Origin: Syntrophomonas zehnderi OL-4
GTDB lineage: Bacteria; Bacillota; Syntrophomonadia; Syntrophomonadales; Syntrophomonadaceae
Assembly (NCBI RefSeq): GCF_000983115.1
Contig: NZ_CGIH01000025.1
Coordinates: 1 to 54,984 of the forward strand
Direction of reading: 5' to 3'
DNA length: 54,984 nt
Position numbers and translations under genes: made by a program. This document shows positions 51,711 to 54,984 of this stretch, piece by piece (within the stretch, counting starts at the first letter, position 1; the number at the start of each line of letters is the position of its first letter). The notes below the pieces were generated by a model. It was given only the letters and a program-made list of their open reading frames with translations, was not told the origin of the DNA and ran no database searches.

Positions 51711-53018
51711 GTGGATCGTGTAATTATCATGGGTGCAGCCGGCAGGGATTTTCATAATTTTAACTGCTATTTTCGAAATAATCCGGCTTACCAGGTGGTA
51801 GCCTTTACCGCAGCTCAGATTCCAGACATAGAGGGCAGGGTCTATCCCCCTTCCCTGGCTGGAGAAAAATACCCAGATGGTATACCCATTTATGCTGAAG
51901 AGGAACTTCCGGAATTAATCAAGAAGTATGACGTTGATCAAGTGGTTTTTGCCTACAGTGATGTTTCCTACGACTATATCATGCATAAGTCGGCTGTGGT
52001 TAATGCTGCTGGGGCTGATTTCCGGATCATGGGGCCCAAAAACACCATGCTTAAATCGCAGCGTAAAGTGATAGCCATTACCGCGATACGGACTGGCAGC
52101 GGAAAAAGCCAGACTACCCGTTATGTCAGCAAACTGCTGACCGATGCGGGTCAAAAGGTAGCGGTTATCCGCCACCCTATGCCTTACGGCAATCTGGAAG
52201 AACAAGTAGTTATGAGGTTTGCCAGCTATGAAGATTTAGATAGGTTCCAATGTACTATTGAAGAAAGAGAAGAGTTTGAACCCCATATCGATGCGGGAAT
52301 CGTTGTGTATGCCGGGATTGATTATGAGCTTATTTTACGCCAGGCAGAAGCCGAGGCAGATGTCATTCTTTGGGATGGCGGCAACAATGATTTGCCTTTT
52401 TATGAATCTGACCTGCATATTGTCATCGTTGATCCCCACCGCGCCGGGCATGAAACCAGCTACTATCCAGGTGAAACCAACCTGCGTATGGCTGATATCG
52501 CTATCATCAACAAAGTTGATTCCGCCGAGCCGTCCTGGGTAGAGGCTGTCAAGGAAGCTGTGATAAAAAGCAATCCGGGTGCAGAAATAATCCTGGCTAA
52601 TTCACCGATTACGGTTGAACAGCCCGAATCCATAAAGGGCAAGAAGGTGCTGGTGGTTGAAGATGGTCCCACCCTAACTCATGGGGAAATGGCTTATGGA
52701 GCAGGCAGTATCGCCGCCCAGGATTTAGGGGCTGCAGAACTGATCGATCCCCGCCCCTATGCGGTAGGTAGTATCCGCGAAACCTTTGCAAAATATAATC
52801 ATCTATCAAATCTCCTGCCAGCTATGGGCTATGGCAAAACCCAAATAGCAGAACTGGAACGAACCATTAATAGTTCGCCTGCCGAAATGGTGATCATCGG
52901 TACCCCTATAGATCTGCGCCGCATCATGTCCATCAATAAACCGGCCGTAAGGGTAAGATATGATCTGGAAGAGATCGGCACTCCTAAGTTACTTCATCTT
53001 ATAGCCAAAATACTGTAA
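51711..53018 (+). CDS. COG2403-like predicted GTPase / cyclic 2,3-diphosphoglycerate synthetase homologue
   Basis: About 435 residues. The N-terminal Rossmann-like part has MGAAGRDFHNFN and MGPKNTMLKS. A P-loop (AIRTGSGKSQTTRY) in the middle, NKVD (IINKVDSAE) and WDGGNND follow. The architecture matches archaeal cyclic 2,3-diphosphoglycerate synthetase and a bacterial group of unknown function. GTG 51711 is preferred: GGAGAGG is 11 nt upstream, whereas GTG 51699 overlaps that SD. It ends in a hairpin convergent with hemA. The bacterial role is unknown; phosphoglycerate chemistry is an inference. Confidence 0.8.
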   Translation: MDRVIIMGAAGRDFHNFNCYFRNNPAYQVVAFTAAQIPDIEGRVYPPSLAGEKYPDGIPIYAEEELPELIKKYDVDQVVFAYSDVSYDYIMHKSAVVNAAGADFRIMGPKNTMLKSQRKVIAITAIRTGSGKSQTTRYVSKLLTDAGQKVAVIRHPMPYGNLEEQVVMRFASYEDLDRFQCTIEEREEFEPHIDAGIVVYAGIDYELILRQAEAEADVILWDGGNNDLPFYESDLHIVIVDPHRAGHETSYYPGETNLRMADIAIINKVDSAEPSWVEAVKEAVIKSNPGAEIILANSPITVEQPESIKGKKVLVVEDGPTLTHGEMAYGAGSIAAQDLGAAELIDPRPYAVGSIRETFAKYNHLSNLLPAMGYGKTQIAELERTINSSPAEMVIIGTPIDLRRIMSINKPAVRVRYDLEEIGTPKLLHLIAKIL

Positions 53019-53029
53019 AAATACCCAAG

Positions 53030-53058
53030 GACAGGGGGATTAATTTCATCTCCCTGTC
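53030..53058. terminator. Hairpin between the COG2403-like gene and hemA
   Basis: GACAGGGGGAT pairs with ATCTCCCTGTC (one wobble) with a 7-nt loop, 11 nt after the stop codon. Confidence 0.65.
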
Positions 53059-53185
53059 GGCAATAATGTAGAATGAGAACGATTTTTCGCTTTGGTAAAG
53101 ATCCGAAACAGCGAATCAGCGATGACATTTTATTCTCTCCAATATATTTTAACACCCCTAAGGCTATCTCGGGTTCGGTTCTCTA

Positions 53186-54502
53186 CTACCCCGGTTTTCC
53201 AACCTCGAAGTTTGTATAATCTTTCTCTTTTTCCTCATTTAAATTTAGAGCAAACAATTCCATTACCATCTGGGGATACAGCTGTACTTCATTACTAGCT
53301 GCCATTTCTTTTAACTTCACAATGGGACTGCGCAATAGCTGATTAACTATGGAAGCCGCTAAGCTTTGTAAAATTACCTGTTCTCTTTCGGAAACTTTAC
53401 CTAATCGGTTAAAAGCCCTTTTTAATTCGTTTTGTTTTATCGTCTCGCCATATTTTTTTAAAGCCGTAATTATCGGAACGACATAGAGCGTCTCCAGCCA
53501 TTTTTTAAATTCCGTTAATTCTTCTTCAATTATAGTTTCGGCCATCCATGATGCCCGACATCGCTGGTGGTAGCTGGCGTTAACTATATCTTGTAGGTCG
53601 TCAATATCATATATATAAACCCCTTCAATCTCATTTAAACTGACTTCCACGTCCCGAGGCACCGCTATATCAATAAATAGAATAGGGAACCCTTTCCTCT
53701 TGCGTAGTATGTCACCACAGTTATCTTCACGGATTACACAATGGTTAGCGGCTGTGCAGCTGATTACGATGTCAGCATTCTGTAACTCGTACTCCATTTC
53801 ATCAAAACGTACCGCTTTCCCATTAAATAGGGCTGCCATTTGTTCTGCTTTTCTATAAGAACGGTTAGAAACAATAACTGAATTAACCCCATTTAGCATA
53901 AGGTGCCGGGTGGTTAATTCGCCGGTCTCACCAGCTCCCACTACGAGTACGGTTTTATCCTGGAGGTCACCGAATCTGTTCTGAGCAAGGTCAACTGCCG
54001 CACCGCTTACTGATACTAAATGTTGATCAATTCTGGTATCAGTGCGAACTTTTTTACCAACAAATAGAGCTTTCTGAAAGAGAGCGTTTAATACTTTATC
54101 TAAAGCATTAAACTCCTGAGCCTTTTGATAGGCATCCTTTACCTGCCCCAAAATCTGGGTTTCCCCCAGGATCATGGAATCCAGGCCGGAAGTGACCCTG
54201 AACAGATGAGCAATAGCTTCGTAACACGTTTGCAGATAGCAATATTGCCAGAATTCTTCCTCTGAAATACCTGAATATTCCATCATAAATGATTTCAGAA
54301 CTTCCTGTCCTTCTACGATATTGCGAGCAGAAGCATACAACTCAGTACGGTTACAGGTATTAATAATTACTATTCCTTCAATAACCTCATATTTTTTAAA
54401 TTGGCAATAGGAATTTTTCATTTTCAGATCAGTTAGAGCAAATTTCTCTCTAATTTCGACCGAAGCTGTATGATGGCTAATTCCCGCAAGGAGAACATAC
54501 AT
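53186..54502 (-). CDS. hemA: Glutamyl-tRNA reductase
   Basis: 438 residues. The catalytic Cys C50 is in NTCNRTELYA. HHTASVEIREKF, the SGLDSMILGETQILGQ region and the NADP motif GAGETGELTTRHL confirm the family. It reduces glutamyl-tRNA(Glu) to glutamate-1-semialdehyde, first step of tetrapyrrole (heme, siroheme, B12) synthesis. Unusually, no hemC, hemD or hemL follows; its 3' side is a convergent gene. SD GGGGAG is ~12 nt from the ATG. Regulation not visible. Confidence 0.96.
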   Translation of the reverse strand: MYVLLAGISHHTASVEIREKFALTDLKMKNSYCQFKKYEVIEGIVIINTCNRTELYASARNIVEGQEVLKSFMMEYSGISEEEFWQYCYLQTCYEAIAHLFRVTSGLDSMILGETQILGQVKDAYQKAQEFNALDKVLNALFQKALFVGKKVRTDTRIDQHLVSVSGAAVDLAQNRFGDLQDKTVLVVGAGETGELTTRHLMLNGVNSVIVSNRSYRKAEQMAALFNGKAVRFDEMEYELQNADIVISCTAANHCVIREDNCGDILRKRKGFPILFIDIAVPRDVEVSLNEIEGVYIYDIDDLQDIVNASYHQRCRASWMAETIIEEELTEFKKWLETLYVVPIITALKKYGETIKQNELKRAFNRLGKVSEREQVILQSLAASIVNQLLRSPIVKLKEMAASNEVQLYPQMVMELFALNLNEEKEKDYTNFEVGKPG

Positions 54503-54813
54503 TACCTGATCAGCTCCCCTACTTCGTCACGATCTGCTTGCATTACAGATCTGAGTCAATTGTTTTTTATCAATTTCCAACGCTTTTCTATATCCAAATC
54601 GGAGTTTTTTAGTTGTTCCGCAAGCTCAGGCAGGCAGGGGCAGTATATTTAATATACTTGCACTAACATCTTCTTAAAGTGAATATGACACAGAAAAGAT
54701 TTATGGATAATATAGTTTATTTATAGCCACATAAGTATTTAGTAATATCCTGATCGTTAGCAGCTACATTGCACCTATAGGTATATTTTCTTAGTCGGTT
54801 ATAGGTATTGGTT
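54503..54813. other. hemA upstream region
   Basis: No complete gene seen. A short minus-strand frame (54556-54648) reads CPCLPELAEQLKNSDLDIEK and on to a TGA, but has no normal start codon. AATTGACT-like -35 sequence lies close to hemA. It may be a leader or gene remnant. Confidence 0.35.
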
Positions 54814-54984
54814 TTAAACATTTCTGTTACGCTTTTCTATATATGAACAACAAAAATCTATAAAGGCCTTTAATGATGCCGAATGGTATTTATCCTTGTG
54901 AAAAATAATATTAAAATCTCGCGTAAAAACAATATCTTCTATATCAACTTGTATTAAATGCCCTGCCCTTATATCATTCTCTAC
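54814..54984 (-). CDS. LysR family transcriptional regulator, 3' end only
   Basis: The last 56 residues of a protein whose start is beyond the window edge. The frame reads DIRAGHLIQVDIEDIVFTRD, shown in part, then FNIIFHKDKYHSASLKAFID and stop. The pattern of G-x-L-x-x-V, H-K-D-K-x-x-S and L-x-x-F-I-x-F-C is the typical C-terminal end of LysR effector-binding domains. It would be transcribed in the same direction as hemA, with about 310 nt between them. Target genes are unknown. Confidence 0.75.
   Translation of the reverse strand, partial: VENDIRAGHLIQVDIEDIVFTRDFNIIFHKDKYHSASLKAFIDFCCSYIEKRNRNV

Overview
The window looks like a chromosomal segment of an anaerobic, spore-lineage Firmicute (class Clostridia). 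I lean towards a Syntrophomonas-like butyrate oxidiser. The grounds are AT-leaning coding with strong AGGAGG-type ribosome binding sites, many TTG/GTG starts, alpha-type glutamine synthetase without glnR, a SpoVK-like AAA ATPase, a CIRCE operator, a two-subunit Fe-S fumarase, a double-cubane/2-hydroxyacyl-CoA dehydratase-type protein, an acyl-CoA synthetase and a RicA-like protein. The genus is inference; the phylum-level call is firmer. I saw no tRNA, rRNA, CRISPR array or transposase.

Layout. 0.3-7.4 kb: an exported SLH-domain protein, then a minus-strand run for CoA pyrophosphatase, phosphatidylserine synthase/decarboxylase, a B12-binding radical SAM protein and MurB. 7.5-11.7 kb (plus strand): a GlcD/GlcF-like oxidase pair, a TtcA-like PP-loop protein, then lexA with its own promoter and a near-consensus LexA box. 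11.8-34 kb (all minus strand): read in transcription direction this is miaB, ricA, mutS, [hyuA, HDAC], mutL, a methyltransferase, miaA, hfq, spoVK-like, [seven-gene cluster], ynbB-like, DUF456, glnA, with lexA beyond. The unbracketed genes follow the Bacillus-type order miaB-ymcA-mutS-mutL-miaA-hfq-spoVK-ynbB-glnA-lexA. The bracketed genes therefore read as insertions into a conserved backbone.

The most interesting region is 15.0-21.2 kb, between spoVK-like and ynbB-like. It holds a G3E-type GTPase with two CxxC pairs, a stand-alone ABC ATPase and a periplasmic-binding-protein-fold protein with no signal peptide. An in-frame stop just upstream of its ATG excludes a longer N-terminus. No permease sits among these three overlapping genes. 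A complete NitT/TauT-type importer (ATPase, lipoprotein, permease) and a ModD-like phosphoribosyltransferase follow. I propose a ligand or metal import and cytosolic insertion system; substrate and client are unknown.

34-44 kb: a thioredoxin-fold Cys-rich protein, a small protein whose 3' end is tandemly duplicated, an SDR reductase, htpG under a perfect CIRCE element, a metallo-beta-lactamase/acyl-CoA synthetase pair, an amidase and the two fumarase subunits. 44.9-55 kb is looser: an amber-interrupted small ORF coupled to an acyltransferase-like gene, a C_GCAxxG_C_C protein, a PDZ-less HtrA-type protease flanked by REP-like hairpins, a double-cubane-type protein, a CoA-disulfide-reductase-like flavoprotein, a GNAT, a COG2403-like P-loop protein, hemA, and the 3' end of a LysR regulator cut by the window edge.
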